Shown piece after piece: positions 63,406 through 64,000 of a stretch of 64,000 nt of DNA. The position numbers and the translations under genes are program-made. The notes below the pieces were generated by a model. The model was not told the origin of the DNA, searched no databases, and worked only from the letters and a program-made list of their open reading frames with translations. The stretch comes from Prevotella sp. (GTDB lineage Bacteria; Bacteroidota; Bacteroidia; Bacteroidales; Bacteroidaceae). The DNA lies in the NCBI GenBank assembly GCA_017449495.1, contig JAFTFO010000042.1, forward strand, positions 1-64,000. Reading direction: 5' to 3'. How positions within the stretch are numbered: the stretch's first letter is position 1; each line of letters starts with the position of its first letter.

Positions 63406-63458
63406 TTTACGTTTATCCTTTTTACTTTTTTACCTTTTTACCTTTACCTATACCTATC
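63406..63458. repeat. GGTAAAAA spacer repeat before fusA
   Basis: On the minus strand GGTATAGGTAAAGGTAAAAA followed by GGTAAAAAAGTAAAAAGG fills the rpsG-fusA spacer up to the fusA ATG. Confidence 0.75.
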
Positions 63459-63935
63459 TTAGAATCTGAAGTGTGCAAATGCGCGGTTAGCCTCAGCCAT
63501 GCGGTGCATATCCTCCTTACGCTTGAAGGCACCACCCTGGTTGTTATAGGCATCCATGATCTCTGCGGCCAGCTTGTCGGCCATCGACTTGCCACTGCGC
63601 TTGCGGGCAAACGAGATCATATTCTTCATGGAGACGCTCTCCTTACGGTCGGGGCGGATCTCCGTAGGCACCTGGAAAGTAGCACCACCGATACGGCGGC
63701 TCTTCACCTCCACCTGCGGGGTGATGTTGTCGAGGGCCTGCTTCCAGATCTCCAGGGCAGACTTCTCCTCGTTCTGCATCTTTGCCTTCACTGTCTCCAG
63801 TGCATTGTAGAAAATCTCATACGACTTCGACTTCTTACCGTCGTACATCAGGTGGTTCACGAACTTAGACACCTTCTGGTCGTTGAACACGGGATCCGGC
63901 AGGATCACGCGCTTCTTGGGTTTTGCTTTTCTCAT
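63459..63935 (-). CDS. rpsG: 30S ribosomal protein S7
   Basis: 158 residues: [40 protein letters not shown] and the C-terminal [14 protein letters not shown]. Head nucleator and, in E. coli, str operon repressor. Confidence 0.98.
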   Translation of the reverse strand: MRKAKPKKRVILPDPVFNDQKVSKFVNHLMYDGKKSKSYEIFYNALETVKAKMQNEEKSALEIWKQALDNITPQVEVKSRRIGGATFQVPTEIRPDRKESVSMKNMISFARKRSGKSMADKLAAEIMDAYNNQGGAFKRKEDMHRMAEANRAFAHFRF

Positions 63936-63973
63936 TTTGTTTTGAATGTTTAAATTCTGCTTGGGGGCTGTTC

Positions 63974-64000
63974 TTACTTGTTCTTCAACGCTCTCACGCG
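63974..64000 (-). CDS. rpsL: 30S ribosomal protein S12, last 8 codons
   Basis: The frame at the right edge reads RVRALKNK and stop, 38 bp upstream of rpsG. The basic end and the invariant rpsL-rpsG order support S12; the rest lies outside the window. Confidence 0.7.
   Translation of the reverse strand, partial: RVRALKNK

Noticed and set aside
1-64000. tRNA, rRNA, tmRNA or riboswitch genes
   Set aside because: I looked for tRNA-like TTCGANTC arms, rRNA signatures and common riboswitch cores in the gaps and saw none convincing; a covariance-model scan would be needed to exclude them.

Overview
The window looks like a chromosomal segment from a Bacteroidales bacterium, most likely Prevotella or a close Prevotellaceae relative. 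The evidence is the promoter type (TTTG, about 20 bp, then TAnnTTTG) in front of many genes, the absence of Shine-Dalgarno sequences, Bacteroidetes-typical families (Oar-like TonB receptor, BACON/OB-fold lipoprotein, DUF3244, DUF4831, M56/BlaI pair, TPR-membrane-HTH regulators), C-terminal tails resembling type IX secretion signals, and a continuous str-S10-spc-alpha ribosomal cluster. No rRNA, tRNA, CRISPR array, prophage or complete insertion sequence was recognised. This is a host-chromosome region with many small repeats.

Layout. 1-3.2 kb: small secreted proteins, a TPR-HTH regulator, and a broken NYN-domain gene preceded by a possible small RNA. 3.3-9.4 kb: a three-gene operon (Oar-like TonB receptor, surface lipoprotein with BACON and OB folds, secreted endonuclease I) that could form an extracellular nucleic-acid uptake system. 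9.5-12.8 kb: hpt-adk-obgE-pgeF, transcribed divergently from nnr (12.8-14.3 kb). 14.3-18.6 kb: DUF4831 gene and the N-degron operon clpS-clpA-aat. 18.65-19.4 kb: gene-poor repeat region with a possible sigma-factor remnant. 19.4-27 kb: fba, then a TolC/MacA/MacB export operon with its own histidine kinase and LytTR regulator. 27-37 kb: aquaporin, an alpha/beta hydrolase fused to a HAD-like domain, a receiver/ATP-grasp protein, glnA, and a blaI-M56-TPR operon. 37-42.6 kb: GH43 lipoprotein, metY, gdhA, rlpA-like gene. 42.7-45.8 kb: glycine-zipper lipoprotein and a second TPR-HTH/secreted-protein pair. 45.9-64 kb: rplQ back to rpsL, all on the minus strand.

The most unusual signals are: (1) a 73-bp perfect inverted repeat inserted in frame into obgE, adding exactly 25 residues between the G4 and G5 motifs; (2) dispersed and tandem short repeats that fill spacers inside operons, often including the stop codon, and that in two genes appear to encode the signal peptide; (3) five 22-bp tandem dyads upstream of the GH43 gene; (4) the receptor/OB-lipoprotein/endonuclease operon; (5) an rplC leader with a 12-bp stem and a micro-ORF. 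All functional statements are readings of sequence and family knowledge; no database search was run.
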